Source: Bacteroidales bacterium (GTDB lineage: Bacteria; Bacteroidota; Bacteroidia; Bacteroidales; Bacteroidaceae). From it: a stretch of DNA of 36,337 nt. Each line of letters begins with the position of its first letter. The first letter of the stretch is position 1. Of this stretch, positions 15,768 to 23,275 are shown piece after piece. Made by a program: the position numbers and the translations under genes. The notes under the pieces are model-generated. The model had not been told where the DNA came from and ran no database searches. It saw only the letters and a list, made by a program, of their open reading frames with translations. The stretch is taken from NCBI GenBank assembly GCA_030523615.1, contig JAUNIC010000007.1, positions 1-36,337 on the forward strand, written 5' to 3'.

Positions 15768-16667
15768 CTATAAGTCCATCAGTGCCATACCGAATGCCTT
15801 GTTGCGGCAGAGCAATTTGAGGAATTCGCGTGTGGCATTGTTGCGATAGGAGTCTTTGCGGGTGTGGAAGCAACCCTTCATCGTGCAGTTGGCATTGCGG
15901 ATGGGAATGCCAACGAGACCCGACTGCCGATGGACCGTGGCGTCGCTGAGGAAGGTGACAAAGCGGCTGGCGCGCACCACGTCCATAAGAATGCTGATCT
16001 GGTTGATTTCGAGGCCGATGTTCAGGTCGAGGTCCATGCCTTCCGTCATGTTGTCGAAGGTTTCGCGGGCCTGCATGCCCTTGCTGGGCAGCGCCAGACG
16101 GAACTTTTCGACGTCGCGCAGGCGGAGCGACTTGCTGTGGGCCAACGGGTGGGTGTCGCTCACCACGACGCAGAGGTTGCCCGTAAAGAGCGGGTGCGAC
16201 TCGATGTGCTCATTCTCGTTGAGCGACGAGAACGACAACGCCACATCGATCTCCTCCTTCTCGAGCTGCAGCATCAGTTCCTCCATGCTCTTACACACGA
16301 TGTTGAGCTTCACACCGGGATAGAGGCGGGCAAACTCCAGCACGGTCTCCTTGAGGAGTGGCAGGAAGGTGAGCGTAGTGCCGATGTTGAGTTCGCCGGT
16401 GCCGAGATTCTGCACATCGCGAATCATATCGAGACACGTGTTGGCTTCGTGGATGACGCGCTCAGCAGCCGGCAGAATGTTTTGTCCTACATCGGTGAGT
16501 TGCACGTGGTGGCTGTTGCGTACGAAGAGCTGCACGCCGAGTTCGTCCTCGAGTTTGCGTATCTGCTGCGACAGTGTGCTCTGCGTGATGCACAGCACCT
16601 TAGCCGTCTGAGAGTAGTTGAGGTGTTCGGCCAGTTGTACGAAATAGTTGAGTTGTCGGAGTTCCAT
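15768..16667 (-). CDS. LysR-family transcriptional regulator
   Basis: 299 residues. The N-terminal winged HTH (about 1-60: 'MELRQLNYFVQLAEHLNYSQTAKVLCITQSTLSQQIRKLEDELGVQLFVR') is a textbook LysR DNA-binding domain. Residues about 90-295 form the periplasmic-binding-protein-like effector domain. It is closer in style to the CynR/CysB group than to OxyR: I do not see the OxyR peroxide-sensing cysteine pair. LysR proteins often regulate the divergent gene, here tcdA, but tcdA is a housekeeping gene, so the true target may be elsewhere. The gene is convergent with the RCK_C-like gene with only 23 bases between stops. Its leader holds heptad repeats, and the -7 box lies at 16740-16747. Confidence 0.88.
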   Translation of the reverse strand: MELRQLNYFVQLAEHLNYSQTAKVLCITQSTLSQQIRKLEDELGVQLFVRNSHHVQLTDVGQNILPAAERVIHEANTCLDMIRDVQNLGTGELNIGTTLTFLPLLKETVLEFARLYPGVKLNIVCKSMEELMLQLEKEEIDVALSFSSLNENEHIESHPLFTGNLCVVVSDTHPLAHSKSLRLRDVEKFRLALPSKGMQARETFDNMTEGMDLDLNIGLEINQISILMDVVRASRFVTFLSDATVHRQSGLVGIPIRNANCTMKGCFHTRKDSYRNNATREFLKLLCRNKAFGMALMDL

Positions 16668-16689
16668 TTGTTAAGGTAGGAGGCTGTTT

Positions 16690-16724
16690 GAGGTAAGAGG
16701 TAAGAGGTGAAGGGTAGTAGGGTG
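16690..16724 (-). repeat. Heptad tandem repeat (GAGGTAA / TTACCTC) in the LysR leader
   Basis: On the plus strand: GAGGTAA at 16690, GAGGTAA at 16697, GAGGTGA at 16704, then degenerate AGGGTAG and TAGGGTG in the same 7-base register. Read on the coding (minus) strand the word is CCTCTTA, the same word as in the argC tract at 29 kb. Confidence 0.7.
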
Positions 16725-16739
16725 CCTCTTTTTCGAGTG

Positions 16740-16747
16740 CAAAATTA
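16740..16747 (-). promoter_or_regulatory. -7 box (TAATTTTG) for the LysR gene
   Basis: Minus-strand TAATTTTG about 73 bases above the start. No -33 TTG at standard spacing. Confidence 0.5.
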
Positions 16748-16853
16748 CGATAATTATATGAGATACTATCGACAGTTCTATTTGTTTTTTCGTTTGCGCT
16801 ATCGATAACGGCGATAGTTGCGCAGTGCACGATGCGAAAAAAGCACGTATTTA

Positions 16854-16885
16854 CTTGTGGGAGAAAGATATTTGCCGTAACTTTG
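16854..16885 (+). promoter_or_regulatory. Bacteroidota promoter for tcdA
   Basis: CTTG (16854-16857), a 20-base spacer, then TAACTTTG (16878-16885), 27 bases before the tcdA ATG. Confidence 0.75.
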
Positions 16886-16912
16886 CTGCTGAAACAAAAA
16901 AAGAAAAAGATT

Positions 16913-17731
16913 ATGGACATTTTCAACCGTGCCCGCCTCTTGATGGGCGACGATGTGCTCACCGCCGTGCAGCAGCAGCGCGCCATTGTCTTTGGCACCG
17001 GCGGCGTAGGCAGTTGGTGTATCGAGGGCCTCGTGCGTTCCGGCATCAGCCGCATCACCATCGTCGACAGCGACTGCGTGGCGCCGAGCAACATCAACCG
17101 CCAGCTCATGGCCACCACCAAGACCGTGGGGCGCCCCAAGGTCGAGGTGCTGCGCGAGCGCCTGCTCGAGATCAATCCCGATGCCGAGGTCACCGCCATC
17201 GTGGGCGTATATAATAAGGAGAACGCTGCCGACTACCATCTTGAGGAATACGACATCATCGTCGACGCCATCGACTCGCTCCAACCGAAGGCCGACCTCA
17301 TTCGCCACGCGACGAGCCTTGGTAAGAGGGAAGAGAAACGAGCCCTCCCCCTAATGAGGGGAGATGGAGGGGGGCCGGGAGAGGGAGCCTACCCCATCTT
17401 CGTCAGCGCTATGGGTGCTGCGCTGAAGATGGACCCCACGAAGCTGCAGGTCGCCGAGTTCTGGAAGGTGAAGGGTTGTCCGCTGGCCCGTGCGCTGCGC
17501 GAGAAGTTCAAGCGCCAGAAGTCCATGCCGCGCCGCAAGTTCAAGTGCGTCTACAGCGAAGAGGTGCTTCCCAACCGCGGCGCCGCGAACTACGTGGCGA
17601 GCGACCGCGACACCTGGGCCGCTACGAAGGCCGCCACGAACGGTTCGATGGTCCATATCACCGCCACCGCGGGCTTCATGCTCGCCGGCATTGTGATAAA
17701 CGAAATCTACACCCGCATTGTCAAGCACTAA
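16913..17731 (+). CDS. tcdA: tRNA threonylcarbamoyladenosine dehydratase TcdA (CsdL)
   Basis: 272 residues from the ATG at 16913, chosen over an upstream in-frame ATG that lies before the promoter. The E1-like ThiF/MoeB Rossmann fold shows the nucleotide loop GTGGVGSWC (28-36), 'ITIVDSDCVAPSNINRQ' (49-64, with the catalytic-type Asp and Arg), 'DAIDSLQPKADLI' (118-130) and the C-terminal 'ATAGFMLAGI' helix (251-260). TcdA uses ATP to cyclise t6A37 of tRNAs to ct6A. Oddity: residues 139-159, between 'TSLGK' and 'YPIFVSAMGAALKMDP', are an extra Gly/Pro-rich stretch encoded largely by repeat copy C; homologues go from this helix straight into the next strand. Single-gene unit with its own promoter and strong terminator. 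Confidence 0.88.
   Translation: MDIFNRARLLMGDDVLTAVQQQRAIVFGTGGVGSWCIEGLVRSGISRITIVDSDCVAPSNINRQLMATTKTVGRPKVEVLRERLLEINPDAEVTAIVGVYNKENAADYHLEEYDIIVDAIDSLQPKADLIRHATSLGKREEKRALPLMRGDGGGPGEGAYPIFVSAMGAALKMDPTKLQVAEFWKVKGCPLARALREKFKRQKSMPRRKFKCVYSEEVLPNRGAANYVASDRDTWAATKAATNGSMVHITATAGFMLAGIVINEIYTRIVKH
17340..17389 (+). repeat. G-rich hairpin repeat, copy C (inside tcdA)
   Basis: CCCTCCCCC-TAAT-GAGGGGAG stem-loop, then ATGGAGGGGGGCC and GGGAGAGGGAGCC. It lies in frame in tcdA and in sense orientation, and encodes residues about 143-159. Same layout as the intergenic copies. Confidence 0.78.
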
Positions 17732-17749
17732 GCCTTGCTCATACGACAA

Positions 17750-17799
17750 AAAACGATACTCGCAACACACTTTTTTCGGTGTGTTGCGAGTATCGTTTT
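17750..17799. terminator. Strong bidirectional terminator between tcdA and waaA
   Basis: A 21-bp perfect stem (17750-17770 with 17779-17799) with an 8-base loop TTTTTTCG. A T-rich run follows on the plus strand (TTTTATTTTTTTT) and the six As before the stem make a U-tract on the minus strand. Confidence 0.92.
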
Positions 17800-17827
17800 A
17801 TTTTTTTTCTTAGTTTTTTTTCTGGCG

Positions 17828-17875
17828 CTTAACACGCGCAACTCTCTCTGTAAGGCAGAGTTTACGCGTGTTAAG
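17828..17875 (+). terminator. Second hairpin downstream of tcdA
   Basis: CTTAACACGCG (17828-17838) with CGCGTGTTAAG (17865-17875), and a nested stem AACTCT/AGAGTT (17840-17845, 17857-17862). A T6 run lies about 8 bases after the stem on the plus strand. On the minus strand no U-tract follows, so for waaA it is at most a 3' stabilising hairpin. Confidence 0.6.
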
Positions 17876-17900
17876 GGTGTGCTTTTTTGGGAGAGTAGGC

Positions 17901-19163
17901 CTATTCGCCGAAGACGGCGTTGAAGATTTGGTCGGCAGCACCGGCGTGGTCGGCAATGTACTCGCGGCTGGCGGTGCCAGCCTCGTCGATGAGGTCGGGA
18001 TGCGCCAGGAAGTCGTCCATAAGGTGGGCGAAGTTCTTTGCCTTGCGAATCTCCTTGCAGCCGCCGTTGGCCAGAAGGTCCTGTGCTTCGCGGAAGCGCT
18101 TGTTGTTGGGGCCGATGATGACGGGAACGCCGTAGACAGCAGCCTCGGGCACATTGTGGATGCCGACGCCGAAGCCGCCGCCTACATAAGCCACCGTAGC
18201 GTAGCGGTAGATGCTCGAAAGCAGACCGTAGCAGTCGATGATGAGGCAATGGGCGTCCTCGGGTTTCACCTCGCCGCTCAGCAGCTGGCTGTAGCGGGCA
18301 TAGGGACGGTGGATCTTCTGCTGAATCTCGTCGAGATGCTGGGCGCTGACCACATGGGGCGCCAGGACAAGACGCAGTTCGGGATGCTTGTTGAAGTAGG
18401 GGATGATGATGTCTTCGTCAGGGCCCCACGAGCTGCCTGCCACGATGGTGAAGTGCGGCGCATAGACCTGCTGCTCGCCCTCGGGGGCAAGGCCGGCAAA
18501 GCGCTCGACGAGAGGCAGAGGTTTGGCGGCGTCCTTGATGTCGATGACGCGGTCAAAGCGTGTGTCACCCACGATGGTGGCTTCGCTGATGTCCAGACGC
18601 TGCAGGAGTTCGATGCTCTCCTCGTTCTGCACGAAGAAGTGACGGATGAGGCGGAGGCTCTTGGCGCTGCCGCTGCCGTACCACTTGAAGAAGAACTGCG
18701 AAGGGCGGAAGATGGAGGATACGCTATAGAGCGGCACCTCGCACTTGTGAAGACGCTCGATGTAGTTGCGCCAAAACTCGTACTTGATGAAGAAGGCCAG
18801 TTCGGGACGGGCGTGCTTCACGAAGCGGCGGGCGTTGAGGGGAGTGTCGATGGGCAGATAGCAGATGACGTCGGCCCCGGTGTAGTTCTGCCGCACCTCG
18901 TAGCCCGAAGGCGAGAAGAAGGTGAGCAGAATCTTGTACTCGGGATGCTCGCGGCGCAGACGTTCCATGAGCGGACGTCCCTGCTCGAACTCGCCGAGGC
19001 TGGCGGCATGGAACCACGCCACCTTATCGCCGTCGCCGATGCCCTCGCGGAGCTTTCGCCACGTCTGTTTGTGGCCGCGCACCATGAGCTTCGCCTTCTT
19101 ATGGCCGAAGAGCGAGGTCAGGCGTACGCCAATCCAGTAGAAAAAGATGAATAGGTTGTACAT
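17901..19163 (-). CDS. waaA: 3-deoxy-D-manno-octulosonic acid transferase
   Basis: 420 residues. The start at 19163 (MYNLFIFFYWIGVRL) is preferred to an ORF start 7 codons upstream that lies within repeat D1. The N-terminal membrane-associating helix (3-18) and 'WFHAASLGEFEQ' with the family's catalytic Glu (E58) identify it as Kdo transferase. The C-terminal GT-B half has 'VAYVGGGFGVGIHNVPEAAVYGVPVIIGPNN', the CMP-Kdo-binding region. It transfers Kdo from CMP-Kdo to lipid A precursor at the inner membrane. It lies 130 bases downstream of gltX with a paired hairpin repeat filling the gap and no visible promoter there, so it may be expressed by read-through from gltX. Confidence 0.94.
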   Translation of the reverse strand: MYNLFIFFYWIGVRLTSLFGHKKAKLMVRGHKQTWRKLREGIGDGDKVAWFHAASLGEFEQGRPLMERLRREHPEYKILLTFFSPSGYEVRQNYTGADVICYLPIDTPLNARRFVKHARPELAFFIKYEFWRNYIERLHKCEVPLYSVSSIFRPSQFFFKWYGSGSAKSLRLIRHFFVQNEESIELLQRLDISEATIVGDTRFDRVIDIKDAAKPLPLVERFAGLAPEGEQQVYAPHFTIVAGSSWGPDEDIIIPYFNKHPELRLVLAPHVVSAQHLDEIQQKIHRPYARYSQLLSGEVKPEDAHCLIIDCYGLLSSIYRYATVAYVGGGFGVGIHNVPEAAVYGVPVIIGPNNKRFREAQDLLANGGCKEIRKAKNFAHLMDDFLAHPDLIDEAGTASREYIADHAGAADQIFNAVFGE

Positions 19164-19168
19164 AGAGA

Positions 19169-19290
19169 CGACCGACCCCCCCAACCCCCCGAACGGGGGG
19201 AGCAGATACTGCTTTGTCTAAGGGGTATAGATATCTTGACGAACCAAGGTAACCTCCTCCCCCCGCTCGGGGGGATTGAGGGGGGTCGTG
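19169..19290. repeat. Paired inverted G-rich repeat (copies D1 and D2) filling the gltX-waaA gap
   Basis: D1 (19169-19202, minus orientation: CTCCCCCC-GTTC-GGGGGG then TTGGGGGGGTCG) and D2 (19255-19288, plus orientation: CTCCCCCC-GCTC-GGGGGG then ATTGAGGGGGGTCG) are near-identical inverted copies about 50 bases apart. Hairpins face inward and G-rich tails outward. The element begins 5 bases from the waaA start and ends 2 bases from the gltX stop. Confidence 0.82.
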
Positions 19291-19292
19291 TG

Positions 19293-20849
19293 TTAGAGGT
19301 TATTGATTGCAAACTCCATGCGGCGGAGGGTTTCCTCCTTGCCGAGGAAGGCAGCGAGCTCGTGCATGTCGGGACCCTTGCCCTGACCTACGAGGCAGAC
19401 GCGCCAGGTGTTCCAGGGCTTCTTGCCCGTCTCAGCCACCCAAGCGTCGACGGCAGCCTTCTGGCTTTCTACGCTGAAGTCGTCGAGGCCAGCGAGGATG
19501 TCGTGGAGCTCCTGCATATCGGCTGCAGCACCCTCTTTCCAGTTCTTCTTCACGAACTTGTCCTCGCGATCGAAGGCGGTGGGAGCCTGGAAGAAGAAGT
19601 CGCAGAGAGGCCAGAAGTCGGCGATGAAGCTTACGTTGCGCTTCTTTGTCTGTCCGCTCTGTCCGTCGATGTATTCGATGTTCTTCGTCTTCATCATTTC
19701 GAACACGGCAGCAGCCTGTTCTTCGGTAGCCGTCACACCGTTCTCAGCGAGCAGCTTGACGAAGGCGGGAGCAAATTCTGCGGCGGGGCGTGCCAGCATA
19801 TATTCGCGGTTGAACCACCAACCCTTGACGTAGTCGAACTTCGCACCGGCCTTCGAGCACTTCGAGAGGTCGAACTTGCGGATCATGTCGTCCATCGTCA
19901 TGAGTTCCTGGTCGTCGCCGGGGTTCCAGCCGAGGAGGGCAAGGAAGTTCACGACGGCCTCGGGCAGATAGCCGTCTTCGCGGTAACCGTGGCTGATGGC
20001 GCCCGTAGCGGGATCGGTCCAGAGGAGGGGGAACACGGGGAAGCCGAGCTTGTCGCCGTCGCGCTTCGAGAGCTTACCGTTGCCGGTGGGCTTCAGGAGC
20101 AGAGGCAGGTGAGCGAAGCGGGGCATGGTGTCCTCCCAACCGAAGGCGCGATAAAGCAGCACGTGGAGGGGAGCCGAGGGCAGCCACTCCTCGCCGCGGA
20201 TCACGTGGCTGATCTCCATGAGGTGGTCGTCCACGATGTTGGCCAGATGGTAGGTGGGGAGTTCGTCGGCACTCTTGTAGAGCACCTTGTCGTCGAGGAT
20301 GGAAGAGTTGATGACCACATCGCCACGGATGATATCGTCTACATGAACGTCCTCGCCGGGTTCAATCTTGAAGCGCACGGTGTAGACAGCGCCTTCAGCG
20401 ATGAGGCGTTCCACCTCTTCGGCGGGCATGGTGAGCGAGTTGCGCATTTCGAGACGGGTGGAAGCGTCATACTGGAAGTTGGCCACCTGCTCGCGCTTGG
20501 CGTTGAGTTCCTCGGGAGTATCGAAAGCGATGTAAGCCTTGCCGGCGTCGAGGAGCTGCTTCACGTACTTCTTGTAAATGTCGCGGCGCTCGCTCTGGCG
20601 ATAGGGACCCTTGTCGCCACCGAAGCTGACGCCCTCGTCGAACTCGATGCCGAGCCACTTGAAGGCCTCGATGATGTAAGTCTCGGCGCCGGGCACGAAG
20701 CGGTTGGAGTCGGTGTCTTCGATGCGGAAGACCATGTCGCCGCCGTGCTGACGGGCGAAGAGGTAGTTATAGAGGGCGGTACGCACGCCACCGATGTGGA
20801 GCGGGCCGGTAGGAGAGGGTGCAAAACGCACGCGGACTTTTCTTTCCAT
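19293..20849 (-). CDS. gltX: Glutamyl-tRNA synthetase
   Basis: 518 residues from the ATG at 20849. Class I synthetase motifs are clear: HIGH as 'PLHIGG' (17-21) following 'RFAPSPTG', and KMSKS as 'KLSKR' (259-263). The Glu-specific catalytic domain and C-terminal helical anticodon-binding domain are full length. It charges tRNA-Glu (and perhaps tRNA-Gln, if an amidotransferase is present elsewhere). It has a consensus promoter upstream, and the downstream neighbour is waaA. No anomaly seen. Confidence 0.96.
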   Translation of the reverse strand: MERKVRVRFAPSPTGPLHIGGVRTALYNYLFARQHGGDMVFRIEDTDSNRFVPGAETYIIEAFKWLGIEFDEGVSFGGDKGPYRQSERRDIYKKYVKQLLDAGKAYIAFDTPEELNAKREQVANFQYDASTRLEMRNSLTMPAEEVERLIAEGAVYTVRFKIEPGEDVHVDDIIRGDVVINSSILDDKVLYKSADELPTYHLANIVDDHLMEISHVIRGEEWLPSAPLHVLLYRAFGWEDTMPRFAHLPLLLKPTGNGKLSKRDGDKLGFPVFPLLWTDPATGAISHGYREDGYLPEAVVNFLALLGWNPGDDQELMTMDDMIRKFDLSKCSKAGAKFDYVKGWWFNREYMLARPAAEFAPAFVKLLAENGVTATEEQAAAVFEMMKTKNIEYIDGQSGQTKKRNVSFIADFWPLCDFFFQAPTAFDREDKFVKKNWKEGAAADMQELHDILAGLDDFSVESQKAAVDAWVAETGKKPWNTWRVCLVGQGKGPDMHELAAFLGKEETLRRMEFAINNL

Positions 20850-20906
20850 TTTTTCTGTATAGGGTTTTTGTTTGTATTTCTTTGTGTATGATTGATTTTC
20901 AGCGCG

Positions 20907-20937
20907 CAAATTTACGACTTTGTGGGCGAAGGACAAA
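20907..20937 (-). promoter_or_regulatory. Bacteroidota promoter for gltX
   Basis: Minus-strand TTTG (20937-20934), 19-base spacer, TAAATTTG (20914-20907). A 57-base leader separates it from the ATG. Confidence 0.78.
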
Positions 20938-20944
20938 GAAATTT

Positions 20945-21047
20945 AATTAAAAATTAAAAATTAGGAATTAAAAATCTTGATAGGGGCTGGTTTCTGAAGC
21001 AATTCTTAATCCTTAAATTTTAATTATTAATTATTAATTTTTAATTG
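20945..21047. repeat. Two opposing heptad tracts (AATTAAA and TTAATTA)
   Basis: Left tract: 7-base units at 20945, 20952, 20959, 20966 (AATTAAA, AATTAAA, AATTAGG, AATTAAA). Right tract: units at 21006, 21013, 21020, 21027, 21034, 21041 (TTAATCC, TTAAATT, TTAATTA, TTAATTA, TTAATTT, TTAATTG). The two are approximate inverted complements around a GC-richer centre, so they could form an AT-rich hairpin. It fills the gap between the gltX promoter and the stop of the second transporter and may act as its 3' end. Confidence 0.78.
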
Positions 21048-21054
21048 CTCACGC

Positions 21055-22707
21055 CTACGCAAACCAGCACATCACGATGATTTGCGCAATGATGACGCGC
21101 AGGAAAATGCCGAGCGGGTAGACCGTGACGTAGGCCACGCTCGCCTTGTCGCTGCGCAAGAGGTCGTTGGCGTAGGAGAGGGCGATGGGGTTGGCCATCG
21201 CGCCGCAGATCATGCCGATGGTGGATTCGGCCGACTTGTGGTAACGCACAACTGAGACAATCGCCACGATGATCATCGGCACAAAGGCGATGACCACGGC
21301 GAGGCCCATCCACAGGAATGCGGCGGGCTGCATGACGGTGCTCAGGAAGTCGCCGCCGGCGTCGAGGCCAAGGCAGGCCAGATAGGTCGAAAGACCGAGG
21401 GCGCGCAACATGAGATTAGCGCTCGTCGTGGTGTAGCTCACCATGTGGAAACGCGGGCCGTAGGCACCCATGATGAGGCCCATGACCACGCTGCCGCCGG
21501 CAAGACCGAGGCGCACGGGATAGCTGAGGCCCAGCTCGATGGGCACGCTGCCGAGGATGAGGCCCAGCACGATGCCCACAAAGATAGCCACGAGGTTGGG
21601 GTCGTCGAGGTTTTTCACCACGTTGCCCACTTCCTTCTCGACGCGCTCAATATTCTCCTTTGTGCCCACAACCGTCAGGCGGTCGCCCATGCGGAGCACC
21701 ACGTCGGAGGTGGCCACGAAATTCATGCCGCTACGGCGCACTCGCGACACGGTGACGCCGAAACGCTCGCGGAAGTGGAGGCTCGAGAGGCGGCGACCGT
21801 TCAGATTGGGACGTGTGACGATAATGCGCTGGCTGACAAGATCTTTGTCGAGCGAATTCCAATCGATATTGTGGGTGTTCCAGTCGGTATCGTCCTGCTT
21901 GCCGAAGAAGATGGTGAGGGCTGTGACGTGCTGCTGACGGGTGATGATGAGCACGCGGTCGCCGTCCTCAAAAGTGGTTTTGGCGTCGGGGATGAAGGCC
22001 TTGCCCTTGCGCCAGATGCGGGTGACGACACACTTGGCATCGTGCAGAATGGAGAGTTCGGCGAGCGTCTTGCCGCAGACGGCGGGATTGCACACGTGGA
22101 ACGATGCAATGAAGGCTTCGTCCTTCGGTGTGACGGGTACGCTCTTGTCGTGATTCTTGAGCCACTTCTGCATAATGACGATGAAGAGAATGCCGAGCAC
22201 GGTGCCGATGGGGTAGGTCACAGCACAGCTGAGGGCGGCTGCCGACGCGGGTTGGCCGAGGTCGGAGAGCGTCTGCTGGGCGGCACCGAGAGCGGGGGTG
22301 TTGGTCGTGGCGCCGCAGAGCACACCCATCAGGGCATCGATGGGCAGCAGGCCGCAGCAGAGAGCCACGACGGCGATGAGAGTGCCGAGCAGGATGACGC
22401 TGGTGGAGAGGAGGTTGAGGGTAGTTCCGCCCGTGAGAAACGAGCTGACGAAACCCGGTCCTACCTGCATGCCGAGGGTGTAGATGAAGAGGACGAGGCC
22501 GAACGATTCGGCGTATTTGAGCATGAGGGGGTCGACGTTGAGGCCGATGGCGCCAGCGGCGATGCCGGCAAAGAAGATGAAGGTGCTGCCGAGGCTCACG
22601 CCGCGAAACTTCACCTTGGCCAGCGCGAGGCCTGTGGCGCAGATGGCGGCGATGATGGTGACGGCCTGCAGGGCCGAGGGAGTGGTGAGAAATTCAATGA
22701 GCCACAT
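21055..22707 (-). CDS. AspT/YidE-family transporter with two RCK_C domains (paralogue 2)
   Basis: 550 residues, the usual length for the Bacteroidales 'putative transporter' YidE-like group. Two membrane halves ('LCGATTNTPALGAAQQTL' in the first, 'ICGAMANPIALSYAND' in the second) flank two RCK_C domains ('NPAVCGKTLAELSILHDAKCVVTRIWRKGKAFIPDAKTTFEDGDRVLII' and 'RPNLNGRRLSSLHFRERFGVTVSRVRRSGMNFVATSDVVLRMGDRLTVVG'). Probably an inner-membrane anion or amino-acid exchanger gated by a cytosolic ligand; substrate unknown. The nearest promoter-like box is about 435 bases upstream (23142-23149), which would give an unusually long leader containing the 22.8 kb composite repeat. Divergent from the Lrp/AsnC gene. 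Confidence 0.87.
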   Translation of the reverse strand: MWLIEFLTTPSALQAVTIIAAICATGLALAKVKFRGVSLGSTFIFFAGIAAGAIGLNVDPLMLKYAESFGLVLFIYTLGMQVGPGFVSSFLTGGTTLNLLSTSVILLGTLIAVVALCCGLLPIDALMGVLCGATTNTPALGAAQQTLSDLGQPASAAALSCAVTYPIGTVLGILFIVIMQKWLKNHDKSVPVTPKDEAFIASFHVCNPAVCGKTLAELSILHDAKCVVTRIWRKGKAFIPDAKTTFEDGDRVLIITRQQHVTALTIFFGKQDDTDWNTHNIDWNSLDKDLVSQRIIVTRPNLNGRRLSSLHFRERFGVTVSRVRRSGMNFVATSDVVLRMGDRLTVVGTKENIERVEKEVGNVVKNLDDPNLVAIFVGIVLGLILGSVPIELGLSYPVRLGLAGGSVVMGLIMGAYGPRFHMVSYTTTSANLMLRALGLSTYLACLGLDAGGDFLSTVMQPAAFLWMGLAVVIAFVPMIIVAIVSVVRYHKSAESTIGMICGAMANPIALSYANDLLRSDKASVAYVTVYPLGIFLRVIIAQIIVMCWFA

Positions 22708-22824
22708 ATGGAGTGTCGGTAGTGTTGTGTTTGGTTAGTCTTTGGGTCGCTGATGCCATTTTTGGCGTGTGAGAACTTAGTTGGGGAGGAGCGCTGCTTC
22801 TGCTGGCGCAACAGAATTTTCCTA

Positions 22825-22978
22825 CGGCGAAATAGATAATTATCTCGGAGATTTATGTCGTGCCACGGCTGTGGGTCGTTCGTGTCACAATTGTGCGACT
22901 ATTACGCCACGGCTGTGAGTCGATCGTGTCACAGCTGTGCGACGACTTGTTTCGCCGAGATATTTGAGTATTTCTCCG
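22825..22978. repeat. Composite palindromic element: inverted repeats flanking two 44-bp tandem units
   Basis: Left arm 22825-22851 (CGGCGAAATA...TATCTCGGAGA) and right arm 22952-22978 are inverted copies (21 of 27 positions match by eye). Between them are two tandem units with 38-base cores at 22862-22899 and 22906-22943 (period 44, 34 of 38 identical), each ending in a palindrome GTCACA-AT/GC-TGTGCGAC. The left arm also holds AGATAATTATCT, a perfect 12-base palindrome. The rest of the 568-base gap 22708-23275 holds only promoter boxes and no supportable gene. Confidence 0.8.
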
Positions 22979-23141
22979 CAGAAGAAAACCGTATCTTCAA
23001 GGCGCATGGACGTCTCTCCGCATCAGTCTTTGCGAAATGGGGGAGGGAAGCCCCTCTGCCTATGGCAGGAGTAGCAATTTGAAACCGACTTTTGCAGATT
23101 GTAGCGCCAGCGAATAGTGCATTTTGTAAACTAAGCGGCCG

Positions 23142-23149
23142 CAAAGTTA
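23142..23149 (-). promoter_or_regulatory. -7 box (TAACTTTG) facing transporter 2
   Basis: Minus-strand TAACTTTG. A TTTG lies 25 bases upstream (23178-23175), longer than the usual spacing. It is the only box I see for the transporter at 22707, implying a leader of about 430 bases. Confidence 0.5.
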
Positions 23150-23223
23150 ACGCTTTTTCGATGATTACGCTGTACAAAAGTAAAAAAAAACGCTCAAAAC
23201 TTTCGTTTATGCAATAAAATCGT

Positions 23224-23231
23224 TAACTTTG
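23224..23231 (+). promoter_or_regulatory. -7 box (TAACTTTG) for the Lrp/AsnC operon
   Basis: Plus-strand TAACTTTG, 44 bases above the ATG; a weak TTTC lies near -33. It points away from the box at 23142-23149, giving a divergent promoter region. Confidence 0.6.
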
Positions 23232-23275
23232 CGCCACTAAATACGAAAAGCTAAGCAAAAACACTAACCAAGGTA

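Noticed and set aside
15768-16667. Naming the LysR regulator oxyR
   Set aside because: Overall layout is LysR, but I cannot see the OxyR redox cysteines and no peroxide-defence gene is adjacent.
19236-20891. A 551-codon plus-strand open frame opposite gltX
   Set aside because: It is the complement of a full-length glutamyl-tRNA synthetase, with no domain of its own.
22825-22978. CRISPR-like interpretation of the tandem units
   Set aside because: Only two units with a 38-base core and a 6-base gap, no spacers of normal length and no cas genes in the window.
23040-23080. A possible further copy of the G-rich hairpin repeat (GGGGGAGGGAAGCCCCTC)
   Set aside because: It has G-rich and C-rich runs but in the opposite order, and lacks the 4-base-loop stem and the GGAGGGGGG tail. 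Too weak to include.
22855-23082. A 75-codon cysteine-rich open frame over the 44-bp tandem units
   Set aside because: The cysteines arise from translating the repeat (TGT/TGC in the palindromes). No ribosome site, promoter or homologue pattern supports a protein.
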